Below are positions 8,720 through 17,869 of a DNA stretch of 64,000 nucleotides, one piece after another. Each line of letters begins with the position of its first letter. Position 1 is the stretch's first letter. The DNA lies in the NCBI RefSeq assembly GCF_010894435.1, contig NZ_JAAIXZ010000016.1:1-64000 (forward strand). Direction: 5' to 3'. Position numbers and translations under genes: made by a program. This DNA comes from Pyxidicoccus trucidator. Its GTDB lineage: Bacteria; Myxococcota; Myxococcia; Myxococcales; Myxococcaceae. The notes under the pieces are model-generated. The model was not told where the DNA came from and did not search any database. It worked only from the letters and a program-made list of their open reading frames with translations.

Positions 8720-11700
8720 CCGCCCCGCTCGCGTCCCTGCCCGGCTACACGACGTCGGGGTTCTTCGTCCTCCGCTCTCCGCTGCTGCCCTTCGACACGC
8801 TCCTCGCCTGGAGCGAGAGCGCCGGGGAGGACCGGGCCCTGCTTCGACGTCGCCTCGCGGCCGGGCTCGCGGGCGGAGAGCTTCGCGAGGCCCTGTTCCT
8901 CGCCTCGCCCTCGTTGGACGAGGGCATCTCCGAGTGGCTCCGCGCGCCCGACGGCGAGTGGGGACAGAAGCTCGAGCGCTCGCTGGTGCGGTACTGGCAG
9001 CGCATGGCCGCGCGCGCCACGCCGTTCGGCCTCTTCGCGGGCGGCTCCGTGGGCCTGCTGGGCCCGAGCACCCGCCTCACCCTGAAGCCCCGGGACACGT
9101 ACCGCCGCCACACGCGGCTGGACATGGACTACGTCAGCGCGCTGACGGAGCGGCTCGCCCGGGAGCCCGCGCTGCGCGACGTCCTCGACTACCGGCCCAA
9201 CTCCAGCCTCTACCGGAGCGCCGGGAAGCTGCGCTACGCCGAGTCCCACATGACGGGGCGCACGCGCGCGTACCACCTGGTCGCCGTGGAGCCCACGGAC
9301 TACCTGGAGGCCACCCTGGAGCGCGCCCGCCCGGGAGCACGCCTCTCCGAGCTGGTCCAGGCCCTCACCCACGCGGACCCCGACGTGTCCCGCGAGGAGG
9401 CCGCGGACTATGTCGGCATGCTGGTGGACCACCAGCTCCTCGTCCCCGAGCTGCCGCCCCGGGTGACGGGCCCCGAGCCCCTCGACGAGCTGCTCGCGCG
9501 CCTGGCCACCGTGCCTTCCATGGCCGGCTACCACCGGCGCCTGGAGCTGGTGCAGGGCGCGCTCGCGGACCTGGACGCCTCGCCGCTCGGGACGGCGCCG
9601 TCGCACTACCGGGTCATCGCGCGCGGGCTGGAGGCGCTGCCCACTCCCGTCGAGGTGAGCCGCCTCTTCCAGGTGGACCTGGTGAAGCCCGGCGCGGAGC
9701 TCACGCTGGGGCCCCGGGTGGTGGAGGAGCTGGCCCGGGGCGCGGCCCTCCTCCACCGCATCAGCCCCGCGGCCGAGTCCCCTTCCCTGCGGCGCTTCTG
9801 CGAGGCCTTCGTGCGCCGCTACGAGGGGCGCGAAGTCCCGCTGGTGGAGGCGCTGGACGAGGACGTGGGCATCGGCTTCGAGGTGAGCAACCCCATCACC
9901 GCCGAGGCCAGTCCGCTGCTGCGGGGGCTCGCCTTTCCCTCCGACGCCGCGCCGGAGCGCCAGCCCTGGGGCCCAGGACAGGCCCACCTGCAGCACCGGT
10001 TGACGGAGCTGCTGCGCAAGGGTGGGCAGCAGCTGGAGCTGGACGAGAGCGACCTGTCAGCGCTGGAGAATCCCCGGACGGACCCGCTGCCGGACGCCTT
10101 CTCCGTCATGGCGAGCGTGGTGGCCGCCTCCCCGGAGGACATCGACGCGGGGCGGTTCCAGGTGGTGGTGGAGTCGGTGATGGGGCCCTCGGGCGCGCCG
10201 CTGCTGGGGCGCTTCTGTCACGTGGACCCGGAGCTGCATCAGCACGTGGCGGAGCACCTGCGCGCGGAGGAGGCGCTGCGCCCGGACGCACTCTTCGCGG
10301 AGCTGGTCCACCTTCCCGAGGGGCGCGTGGGCAACGTCCTCTGCCGCCCCGTCCTCAGAGACCATGAGCTCGTGTACCTCGGGCACTCGGGCGCGCCTCA
10401 GGCGAAGCAGGTTCCCATCACCGACCTGCGCATCTCCGTCCAGGGCCGGCGCATCGTCCTGCGGTCCGCGAGCCAGGGGCGCGAAGTCCTGCCCCGGATG
10501 ACCAACGTCCACGACTTCGGCAGGGCCCACCTGCGGCCCTACACCTTCCTGGCCACGCTCCAGCAGCAGGGCGTCTCGCCGGGCCTGCGCTGGTGGTGGG
10601 GCCCGCTCGCGGACAGCGCGTTCCTCCCCCGCGTCACCGCCGGCAAGCTCATCCTCTTCCGCGCCCGCTGGCGCCTGCGGGTCCCCACGCTCCGCGCGCT
10701 GGGTGCCACGCCCGAGGCGGAGCGCTTCCAGGCCGCGCAGCGCCTCCGCGCCGAGCTGCGGCTGCCGCGCTTCGTGGGCGTCGAGGACCGGGACAACGTG
10801 CTGCCAGTGGACCTGGACAACGCGCTGAGCGTCGACACCTTCGTCCACCTGGTGAAGGACCGGCCCCACGTGGTGCTGGTGGAGCTGCTCACCGAGGGGC
10901 TCTGCGTCCAGGGTCCCGAGGGACGCTTCGTCCACGAGCTGCTGGTGCCCTTCGTGCGCTCCGCTCCGGCGACCCGGCCGGCCGCGCGCACCTCGCCCAG
11001 GCGCGCCGTTCCCATCACCCGCTCCTTCGCGCCGGGCTCGGAGTGGCTCTACCTCAAGCTCTACACGGGCACGGCCACGGCGGACGCCGTCCTGCGGGAC
11101 GTCGTGGCCCCGGTGGCGCGCGATGCGCTGGCGTCCGGCGCGGCGACGCAATGGTTCTTCCTCCGCTTCGGGGACCCGGACTGGCACGTGCGGGTGCGCT
11201 TCCAGGGAGACCCGGTGCGACTCCGCATGGAGGTGCTGGAGCGCCTTCACGGCGCGCTGGCGGCGACGCAGGCCGGGCTCGTCCACCGCGTCCAGCTCGA
11301 CACCTACGAGCGCGAGGTGGAGCGCTACGGCGGGGACGAAGCCATGCTGCTCGCCGAGCACCTCTTCCACGCGGACAGCGAGGCCGTGCTGGAGCTGCTC
11401 GACACGTGCGTGGGTGACGAGGGCGCGGACGCGCGCTGGCGGCTCACGCTGCGCGGCATCGACGCGCTCCTCGATGACTTGGGCCTGGACCTGGAGGCCC
11501 GACGCCAGCTCCTCGCGGGGCTGCGAGAGTCCCATGGGCAGGAGTTCCAGGTGGACGGCGCCTTCGAGCGGCAGCTCGGCGAGCGCTTCCGCACCCACCG
11601 CCACGAGTTGGAGGCGCTCCTCTGGAACCCTCCGGCCCCCGAAGATCCGCTAGCTCCCGGGCTGGCCGTGCTGCGGCGGCGCTCGGAGCGACACGCGCCG

Positions 11701-11895
11701 ATGATGGAGCGGCTGAGGGCGCTCTCCGCCCAGGGGGCACTGGGGCAGGCCCTTCCCCACCTGGCCGCGAGCCTGGTCCACATGCATACCAACCGGATGC
11801 TGCGGGCGGCGGCGCGGGCACAGGAGCTGGTGCTGTACGACTTCCTGCACCGGCTCTACGAGTCCCGGGCCGCCCGCCAGCGCCAGGGGGCCTGA
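8716..11895 (+). CDS. lanB: Lantibiotic dehydratase (LanB) with C-terminal elimination domain
   Basis: 1,059 residues, full length for a LanB. The ATG at 8716 overlaps the lanC stop as ATGA. The N-terminal two thirds (about 20-680) match lantibiotic dehydratases, which use glutamyl-tRNA to glutamylate Ser/Thr. From about residue 770 the C-terminal part (SFAPGSEWLYLKLYTG onward, with RFGDPDWHVRVRFQG) is the SpaB_C/thiopeptide-type elimination domain that removes glutamate to give Dha/Dhb. Both halves in one chain identify a full-length LanB rather than a split thiopeptide-type pair. No transporter, leader protease or LanD decarboxylase is adjacent, so export and leader removal must rely on genes elsewhere or on host housekeeping proteins. 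Confidence 0.93.
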   Translation: MTAPLASLPGYTTSGFFVLRSPLLPFDTLLAWSESAGEDRALLRRRLAAGLAGGELREALFLASPSLDEGISEWLRAPDGEWGQKLERSLVRYWQRMAARATPFGLFAGGSVGLLGPSTRLTLKPRDTYRRHTRLDMDYVSALTERLAREPALRDVLDYRPNSSLYRSAGKLRYAESHMTGRTRAYHLVAVEPTDYLEATLERARPGARLSELVQALTHADPDVSREEAADYVGMLVDHQLLVPELPPRVTGPEPLDELLARLATVPSMAGYHRRLELVQGALADLDASPLGTAPSHYRVIARGLEALPTPVEVSRLFQVDLVKPGAELTLGPRVVEELARGAALLHRISPAAESPSLRRFCEAFVRRYEGREVPLVEALDEDVGIGFEVSNPITAEASPLLRGLAFPSDAAPERQPWGPGQAHLQHRLTELLRKGGQQLELDESDLSALENPRTDPLPDAFSVMASVVAASPEDIDAGRFQVVVESVMGPSGAPLLGRFCHVDPELHQHVAEHLRAEEALRPDALFAELVHLPEGRVGNVLCRPVLRDHELVYLGHSGAPQAKQVPITDLRISVQGRRIVLRSASQGREVLPRMTNVHDFGRAHLRPYTFLATLQQQGVSPGLRWWWGPLADSAFLPRVTAGKLILFRARWRLRVPTLRALGATPEAERFQAAQRLRAELRLPRFVGVEDRDNVLPVDLDNALSVDTFVHLVKDRPHVVLVELLTEGLCVQGPEGRFVHELLVPFVRSAPATRPAARTSPRRAVPITRSFAPGSEWLYLKLYTGTATADAVLRDVVAPVARDALASGAATQWFFLRFGDPDWHVRVRFQGDPVRLRMEVLERLHGALAATQAGLVHRVQLDTYEREVERYGGDEAMLLAEHLFHADSEAVLELLDTCVGDEGADARWRLTLRGIDALLDDLGLDLEARRQLLAGLRESHGQEFQVDGAFERQLGERFRTHRHELEALLWNPPAPEDPLAPGLAVLRRRSERHAPMMERLRALSAQGALGQALPHLAASLVHMHTNRMLRAAARAQELVLYDFLHRLYESRAARQRQGA

Positions 11896-12018
11896 CACCG
11901 GAGTCACGATTTCCTCCGGGGGCGCGCGTGGCTCCCTCGGGGCGTCGGTGGCACATGGGTTGCTCTGGTCGGGGCCGCACTCCGGCCGTGGCCAGGACGT
12001 CCGGACCGGCTTCGAGCG

Positions 12019-12606
12019 ATGATGCCCCCCATGCGCCCCTCCCCTTCCCCCACGCCCTCCCCCTCCCGTCTCCGCCGCCATGCGGCGACCCTCGTCCTGG
12101 TGGTGGCCTGCCTCGGCACCGTGGCCACGTCCCCACCGCGTTCCCCGCCCGCCACCGCGACCATCGGCTCTACCCTGCGCCTGACGCAGGACACGCCCAG
12201 GAGCACGCGCGGCTTCGTCATCCGGGTCTCCGCAAGGGACTCGTCCGAAGACGTGAGGGGGGAGGTGAATGGGCTCCTGACCGCACGCTGGATGCCGGCT
12301 GGCCCCACCACTTCGCCAGCCCCCACGCTCCGGGCGCGGCTGGCCCGGGTTGACGATACCCAGGAGACGGGCCGGACCTTTACCCTCGATACGCCCGGCG
12401 CTTCGCAGGAATGGTATGCGGGCAGCGCCTACTTCGACACGTGCACGCTCAAGAAGGGGTGTGAGCTGGAGGTGGAGCTGGACTTCGAGGCCCAGGGCGA
12501 GCTCGGCGAGGGCACTGTCGAAGTGGACTGGAAGGTGAACGCCGAGGCGTACACCTTTACGGACGACGCTCCGAAGGGCTTCACCGTGGAAATTCAGGAG
12601 CGCTGA
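12019..12606 (+). CDS. Secreted hypothetical protein
   Basis: 195 residues from the first of three close in-frame ATGs (12019, 12022, 12031); the start is uncertain. The N-terminus has a Pro/Ser-rich lead followed by a hydrophobic signal-peptide core (ATLVLVVACLGTVATS). The mature part is acidic and beta-rich in appearance, with two Cys 6 apart (FDTCTLKKGCELEVEL), probably a disulfide. No family recognised. The next gene starts immediately after its stop, so the two are almost certainly cotranscribed. Both follow lanB by 123 bp on the same strand, but nothing in their sequence shows a role in lanthipeptide biosynthesis. Confidence 0.7.
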   Translation: MMPPMRPSPSPTPSPSRLRRHAATLVLVVACLGTVATSPPRSPPATATIGSTLRLTQDTPRSTRGFVIRVSARDSSEDVRGEVNGLLTARWMPAGPTTSPAPTLRARLARVDDTQETGRTFTLDTPGASQEWYAGSAYFDTCTLKKGCELEVELDFEAQGELGEGTVEVDWKVNAEAYTFTDDAPKGFTVEIQER

Positions 12607-13128
12607 GTGTCCGCCTCCGAGCCACGTCCGCCGGAGCCGTTTCCCGGCAGCGCGCTGCTGCACCCGCTGGTGCTTGGCGCGGTGGCGCTGCTCATCCTCA
12701 ACGACCACGTCTTCAAGGCCCGGTGGCCTTCGTGGTGGACGGGGAAGCTGTCGGACCTGGCCGGACTGGTGATGTTCCCCCTGCTCCTCCAGGCGCTCTG
12801 GGAGCAGGCCCGCGCGTGGGGCGGACGCGGCTTCCGTCCTTCCCGCTCCGTGCTGGTGACGTGCGTGCTCCTGACGGGGCTGTGCTTCTCCGCGACGAAG
12901 CTCTCCGTGCTCGCGGGCGATGGCTGGCGCTGGGCACTGGGCTTCCTCCAGTGGCCCTTGCGCATGGGCGGAGCGCTGCTCCAGGGACGTGACGTTCCGT
13001 CGCTCGTGCCCGTCGCCCACGTGGTGGACATCACCGACCTGCTCACGCTGCCGGGGCTCCTCGTCGCCCTCGCGGTGGGCTGGAAGCGCGCGGCGGTGTC
13101 GTCCTGCTGGCCGGGCGCCCGGGTATGA
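12607..13128 (+). CDS. Small multi-pass membrane protein, unknown function
   Basis: 173 residues from a GTG directly abutting the upstream stop (TGA|GTG), an arrangement typical of translational coupling. After a short hydrophilic Pro-rich N-terminus it shows about four hydrophobic segments (around residues 18-35, 50-66, 80-98 and 143-160). The conserved-looking loop HVFKARWPSWWTGKLSDLAG after the first helix suggests an uncharacterised but real family of myxobacterial membrane proteins. No catalytic motif seen. A strong hairpin overlaps its stop codon. Confidence 0.7.
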   Translation: MSASEPRPPEPFPGSALLHPLVLGAVALLILNDHVFKARWPSWWTGKLSDLAGLVMFPLLLQALWEQARAWGGRGFRPSRSVLVTCVLLTGLCFSATKLSVLAGDGWRWALGFLQWPLRMGGALLQGRDVPSLVPVAHVVDITDLLTLPGLLVALAVGWKRAAVSSCWPGARV

Positions 13129-13141
13129 CTTCCGGGCGCCC
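13113..13141. terminator. Shared hairpin between convergent genes
   Basis: Perfect 10-bp stem GGGCGCCCGG (13113-13122) and CCGGGCGCCC (13132-13141), with a 9-nt loop that contains the stop codon of the plus-strand membrane-protein gene. It lies between that gene and the 3' end of the minus-strand NRPS gene. No T-tract on either side; the position and stem strength suggest bidirectional termination or mRNA 3'-end protection. Confidence 0.55.
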
Positions 13142-13154
13142 TCCGTCGTGAGCG

Positions 13155-16100
13155 CTACCGGCGACGACGCTGCGTCATGGCGCGCCGGGCCGCCGCGCGA
13201 GCCTCACCGCGCGCCGCGACTTCCTTGAGCGCCTCTTCCTCGCCGCTGTCGCCGGAGAGGAAGCTGGAGAGGGCGCGGATGGTGGGGTAGCGGAACAGGT
13301 CCACCAGCGTGAGCGGCTTCTCCACCTTCGCCTTGAGCTTGTCGAGCACCTGCACCATCAGCAGCGAGTGCCCACCCAGGTCGGCGAACTTGTCGTCCAC
13401 GCCCACCGACTCGAGCTTGAGCACCTCCTGCCAGACGCTGGCGAGCATCGTCTCCGTCTCGCTCTCCGGCTTGGTGAAGGCGCCACGCGCCTGGGCCTGC
13501 TCCGGCGGCGGCAGGGCCTTGCGGTCCACCTTCTTGTTCGGCGTCTGCGGGAAGGTGCTCAGCGTGACGAAGGCCTGCGGCACCATGTACTCGGGCAGCC
13601 GCGAGCGCAGGAAGTCGCGCAGCGCATCCGCCGCAGGCGGCTCGCCCGGCTTCGCGATGAGGTACGCCACCAGGCGCTTGTCGCCAGGGATGTCCTCGCG
13701 CACCACCACCACCGTCTCGCGCACCGCGGGGTGCTCGCCCAGCCGGGCCTCGATTTCGCCCAGCTCGATGCGGAAGCCACGCACCTTCACCTGATGGTCC
13801 AGGCGGCCGATGAACTCCACCATGCCGTCCTGCCGCCAGCGCGCGGCGTCACCGGTGCGGTACATCCGCGCGCCCGGCTGCGAGGAGAACGGGTCCGCCA
13901 CGAAGCGCTCGCGATCCAGCTCCGGCCGGTTGTGGTAGCCGCGCACCACACCCGCGCCGCCGATGTACAGCTCGCCCACCGCGCCGATGGGCATGGGCCG
14001 CTGCTGCGCGTCCAGCACGTAGAGCTGCGTGTTGGCGATGGGCGTGCCGATGGGCACCCCGTCTCCCACATTCTTCACCGGGTACGTCGAGGACCAGATG
14101 GTCGTCTCCGTGGGCCCGTACATGTTGAGCACGTCGCCGGAGACTGTCTCGGAGAGCTGCCGCGCCAGCGGCACCGGGAAGGCCTCGCCGCCCACCATCA
14201 TCTTCTTCAGCCGCGTGAGGCCCGCGCGGGCGCGCTCCTCGGCCAGCAGCATGCTCGCCTGGGACGGCGTGCACTGGAGGTGCGTCACCGGGTGGCGCTC
14301 CAGCAGCGCGGGCACGGAGCCGTCCAGCTCCTCGCCCTCCACCGGCTTCACGCCCACGCTGGCGTTGGCGCGCTTGAGCACCTGGGCCAGCAGGGGAAGG
14401 TGCTCCATCACCAGCGCCGTCGGCACGCCGAAGTCCACGAGGCAGGCCACCTCGTCCACGTCCATGCCCTTCAGCTTGTCGACGAAGGCGACGCAGGTGT
14501 CCACGCTGCCGAAGAGGCTGGACGTCTGGAAGTAGCGCTCGAAGGAGAAGTCCAGCAGCGCGTCCATCTCCTCGGGGGAGAGGTTGTCCGTGCCGAAGTT
14601 GCCGTTGGACAGGGTCGTCTGCGCCTTGAAGGCCGGGAAGCTCCAGGCGGCCTCCTTGATGAGGCTCACCGAGGACTTGAGGTACGACTTCATCGGCCCG
14701 CGCACCACTTCCTTCACGGTGGCTTCGGACTCACCGACGAAGGTGTGCAGCATCAGCGTCACGGTGCCCTTGCCAGGGTGGCCGGCCTTGCGCCACGCCT
14801 CGCGGTAGATGGAAATCTTCTGCGCCACCTCCTCGGGCGTCTGGCCGAGCAGGTGCGTGAGCAGGTGGCAGCCCGCGCGCGCGGCCTCCTCGAAAGTCTC
14901 GGGGTTGCCGGCGGTGGTGACCCAGATGGGCAGCTCCTTCTGCACCGGGCGCGGCAGGGTGCGCAGCTTCACCGTCGCGCCGCTGCCGCCCTTCGCCTCC
15001 AGCGTCTCGCCGCGCCACAGCTTCCGCACGTCCTCAATCTGCTGGAACATGATGCGCTTGCGGTCCGCGAAGTTCTCCGGCCGCAGGGCGAAGTCGTTGG
15101 GCTGCCAGCCCGCCGCGAAGGAGATGCCGACGCGGCCGTGGGAGATGTTGTCCACCACGGACCAGTCCTCGGCGATGCGCAGCGTGGGGTGCAGCGGCGA
15201 CACGAGGCTGCCCGCGCGCAGCTGGACGTTGCGAGTCACCGCCGCCAGCGCGGCCGAGGTGAGGGCCGGGTTGGGGAACAGGCCGCCAAAGGCGTGGAAG
15301 TGCCGCTCCGGCGTCCACACGGCGCAGAAGCCGTTCGTGTCCGCGAAGCGCGCGCTCTCCATCAGCAGGTCGTAGCGCCCCTCGGGCCGCTCGCCTTCGT
15401 CGCTGGAGAAGTAGAAGAGGCTGAAGTCCATGGCGCGCGTGGCGTGCTTGCCCTCCTGCGCGCCGCCCTGCCGCTCCGCGTGGATGACCACCGTGAAGCC
15501 ACGGGTGAGCGTCCACAACAGCTCCAGCACGGAGATGTCGAAGTTGAGGCTGGTGACGGCGAGCCACGTGCCGCGCTCCGTGCCCAGGCGCTCGTCCATG
15601 CCGAGGCCGAAGTTCACGAAGTTGCGGTGCTCAATCATCACCCCCTTGGGCTTGCCCGTGCTGCCGGAGGTGTAGATGACGTAGGCGAGGCTCTCCGGGG
15701 CGCCCGGGGGCGTCTGCGCGTCCGCCGAGGCGGCGATGCGCTCCCACGCCGAGTCCACGGCGAGCACCTGCCGGGCGGCGCCGGGCACGCGCGCGAGCAG
15801 CCGCTCCTGCGTGAGCACCAGGTGGCAGCCCGCATCCTCCACCATGAAGGCGATGCGCTCGGCCGGGTACGCCGGGTCCAACGGGACGTAGCAGCCGCCC
15901 GCCTTGTGCGTCGCCAGCACGCCCACCATCATCTCCAGCGAGCGCTCCATGAAGATGCCCACGCGCACGTCGCGGCCCACACCCGCGCCGCGCAGGTGAC
16001 GCGCCAGCACGTCGCTGCGCTCATCCAGCTCGCGGTACGTCAGCGAGGCCCCGCGACAGACGAGCGCGGTGGCGTCCGGGGTGCGCTGCACCTGCGCCCG

Positions 16101-17834
16101 GAAGAGGCCGTGGAGCGTGGCGTCCGCAGGCAGCTCGCGGCGGGTGTCGTTCCACAGCGCGAGCAGCTTGCGCTCCTCCACGCCCAGCAGGTCGTGCTCG
16201 CCCACCGGCTTGGAGGGGGCCTCCTGGAGGGACGCGAGGAACGCGGAGAGCTGGCGCGACAGCTCGGAGACGCGGCCCTTGTCCACCCGGGCGGCATCGA
16301 AGATGAGGTGCGCCTTCGCGCCGTCCGCGTCCACGGAGACCGTCAGGGCCGCGCCGGGGACGAGGTGGCCCAGCTCGCCCGGTGCGGAGAGGCGCAAGGC
16401 GACGGGGTACGCCACCTCGCCCATGTGGCGAGGCAGGCCGGAGAGCTGCGGCGAGCGGCCGAGCACGTCGCGGGCCATGACGGCCTTCTCGCGAAGCTGC
16501 GCCAGCCCCTTGCGGAAGGCCGCGGCGGCGGCGGCCGGCGCGTCCTTCATGGGCAGCTCCAGCCGGAGCGGGAGCTGCGAGGCGTAGAAGCCCTCAACAT
16601 CCTTGATGCGGGCGCGCGTACCGGCGTCGCTGAAACCCACGTCGAAGCGCGGCTCGGGGGACAGGCGCGACAGGAAGGCCGCGGCGGTGAAGAGCAGCCG
16701 CTCATCGGGCGGCAGGTCGCTGGCCCAGCCGGCGGCGAGGTCGCTGGCCGCCAGCGTCAGCGAGTGCGTCCCCTCCTCCTTGGCGCTGCCGCCCAGGAAC
16801 GGCAGGTCCGGAGGCGCGAGCGTCTCCAGCCGGCCGAGGAAGAAGGCCTCCGCCCTGCCCGCCAGCGGGCCCACCTCGCCCAGGCGCGCACGCAGCTCCG
16901 GAGCGGCCGGCGAGAGCGCATCCCCCACCGCGAGGTTGCGCGAGCCCAGCAACTCCGCCCACGACAGCGGCGCACCGCACAGCCCCTTGGGGCCCTTCAG
17001 CGTGAGGTCGCCGCCCTGGAACGCCAGCGTCAGCGCGTCGCCTTCGATGGAGACGATGGTGCCGGGGCTCGCGTCGGAGCCCTCCTCCCCCCTGCGCGCC
17101 TCGGAGATGGCCACCGGCGCGCTGCCCAGCCACAGCTTGGCGAAGGCGAGCGGGTTGGGATAGCCACCGTAGTCGAGCGCCGCCACCAGCGCGCGCGCGT
17201 CCTCCACGTCGCCGTGCAGGTCCACCAGCGCCGCGGCGTCCGGGCGCTGGGCGAGGCCGAAGTAGCTGCGCTGGGCGAAGTCCTGCTCGACGGGCTCGAC
17301 GCGGCCTTCCACCAGCTCCGCCGCGAGCTCGGCGAAGGTCTCCATGCCCAGCGTGTAGCAGCGCGCGTTGAGGCTGAAGGCCGTCTCGTTGGGGGCGACG
17401 TCGAAGAGGCGCTGCTTGAGGATGCGGCCCTTGTCCGCGCCCGACGTCATCTCGTGCCACGTGACGCCGTGCTGCGCCTCGCGGTGCAGCAGCGCCCACG
17501 AGGTGACGTTGAGGCCGGCATAGCGGGGCAGCGGCCCGTCATGGAAGTTGATGGCCATGCGGCGGGGCAGCCGCAGCACCTCGTCCTTCACCAGGCTCAG
17601 GTTGACGATGCTGAAGAGCCAGTCGAAGGGCCTGGCGGAGAGGAAGGGCAGCACCTTCTCCCCGGGCGGCACGTGGGGAATTCCCTGCTCCTCCGCCCAC
17701 TTCTGGAGGGAGGGCTCGCGCGTGACGAGGCCGAGAATCCCGACGCCCCGCTCCTGGAGCGCCTGGGCACAGGGGACGACGAGGGTGCCCTCGCCGATGA
17801 TGAAGCAGGTGGGCGACTCGACTGTCGCGGTCAT
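13155..17834 (-). CDS. NRPS: formyltransferase - condensation remnant - A(with monooxygenase insert) - PCP
   Basis: 1,559 residues from the ATG at 17834, which has GGAGG 7 nt upstream. Residues 1-330 are a methionyl-tRNA-formyltransferase-like domain with the N-H-D catalytic set intact (Asn96, His98 in INFHDG; Asp134 in GADKGR). Residues about 365-545 resemble only the C-terminal lobe of a condensation domain; there is no HHxxxDG. The A domain starts near 560 (YTSGSTGKPKG at 721-731; FDIS with Asp766) and is interrupted after motif A4 by an FMN-dependent luciferase-like monooxygenase (about 801-1150, MupA/Atu3671-like). It resumes through MYGPTETT (1238-1245), YRTGD and NKKVDRK. A PCP follows (LGGHS, Ser1490), then an Arg/Ala-rich tail. 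My hand-read specificity code, DILQVGMIW, is close to the glycine code. No condensation or thioesterase domain, so it looks like a starter module feeding the neighbouring PKS. Confidence 0.93.
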   Translation of the reverse strand: MTATVESPTCFIIGEGTLVVPCAQALQERGVGILGLVTREPSLQKWAEEQGIPHVPPGEKVLPFLSARPFDWLFSIVNLSLVKDEVLRLPRRMAINFHDGPLPRYAGLNVTSWALLHREAQHGVTWHEMTSGADKGRILKQRLFDVAPNETAFSLNARCYTLGMETFAELAAELVEGRVEPVEQDFAQRSYFGLAQRPDAAALVDLHGDVEDARALVAALDYGGYPNPLAFAKLWLGSAPVAISEARRGEEGSDASPGTIVSIEGDALTLAFQGGDLTLKGPKGLCGAPLSWAELLGSRNLAVGDALSPAAPELRARLGEVGPLAGRAEAFFLGRLETLAPPDLPFLGGSAKEEGTHSLTLAASDLAAGWASDLPPDERLLFTAAAFLSRLSPEPRFDVGFSDAGTRARIKDVEGFYASQLPLRLELPMKDAPAAAAAAFRKGLAQLREKAVMARDVLGRSPQLSGLPRHMGEVAYPVALRLSAPGELGHLVPGAALTVSVDADGAKAHLIFDAARVDKGRVSELSRQLSAFLASLQEAPSKPVGEHDLLGVEERKLLALWNDTRRELPADATLHGLFRAQVQRTPDATALVCRGASLTYRELDERSDVLARHLRGAGVGRDVRVGIFMERSLEMMVGVLATHKAGGCYVPLDPAYPAERIAFMVEDAGCHLVLTQERLLARVPGAARQVLAVDSAWERIAASADAQTPPGAPESLAYVIYTSGSTGKPKGVMIEHRNFVNFGLGMDERLGTERGTWLAVTSLNFDISVLELLWTLTRGFTVVIHAERQGGAQEGKHATRAMDFSLFYFSSDEGERPEGRYDLLMESARFADTNGFCAVWTPERHFHAFGGLFPNPALTSAALAAVTRNVQLRAGSLVSPLHPTLRIAEDWSVVDNISHGRVGISFAAGWQPNDFALRPENFADRKRIMFQQIEDVRKLWRGETLEAKGGSGATVKLRTLPRPVQKELPIWVTTAGNPETFEEAARAGCHLLTHLLGQTPEEVAQKISIYREAWRKAGHPGKGTVTLMLHTFVGESEATVKEVVRGPMKSYLKSSVSLIKEAAWSFPAFKAQTTLSNGNFGTDNLSPEEMDALLDFSFERYFQTSSLFGSVDTCVAFVDKLKGMDVDEVACLVDFGVPTALVMEHLPLLAQVLKRANASVGVKPVEGEELDGSVPALLERHPVTHLQCTPSQASMLLAEERARAGLTRLKKMMVGGEAFPVPLARQLSETVSGDVLNMYGPTETTIWSSTYPVKNVGDGVPIGTPIANTQLYVLDAQQRPMPIGAVGELYIGGAGVVRGYHNRPELDRERFVADPFSSQPGARMYRTGDAARWRQDGMVEFIGRLDHQVKVRGFRIELGEIEARLGEHPAVRETVVVVREDIPGDKRLVAYLIAKPGEPPAADALRDFLRSRLPEYMVPQAFVTLSTFPQTPNKKVDRKALPPPEQAQARGAFTKPESETETMLASVWQEVLKLESVGVDDKFADLGGHSLLMVQVLDKLKAKVEKPLTLVDLFRYPTIRALSSFLSGDSGEEEALKEVAARGEARAAARRAMTQRRRR

Positions 17835-17869
17835 ACGGTGCCTCCGGTCGCTGGCAGCAGCCAGCTGAA

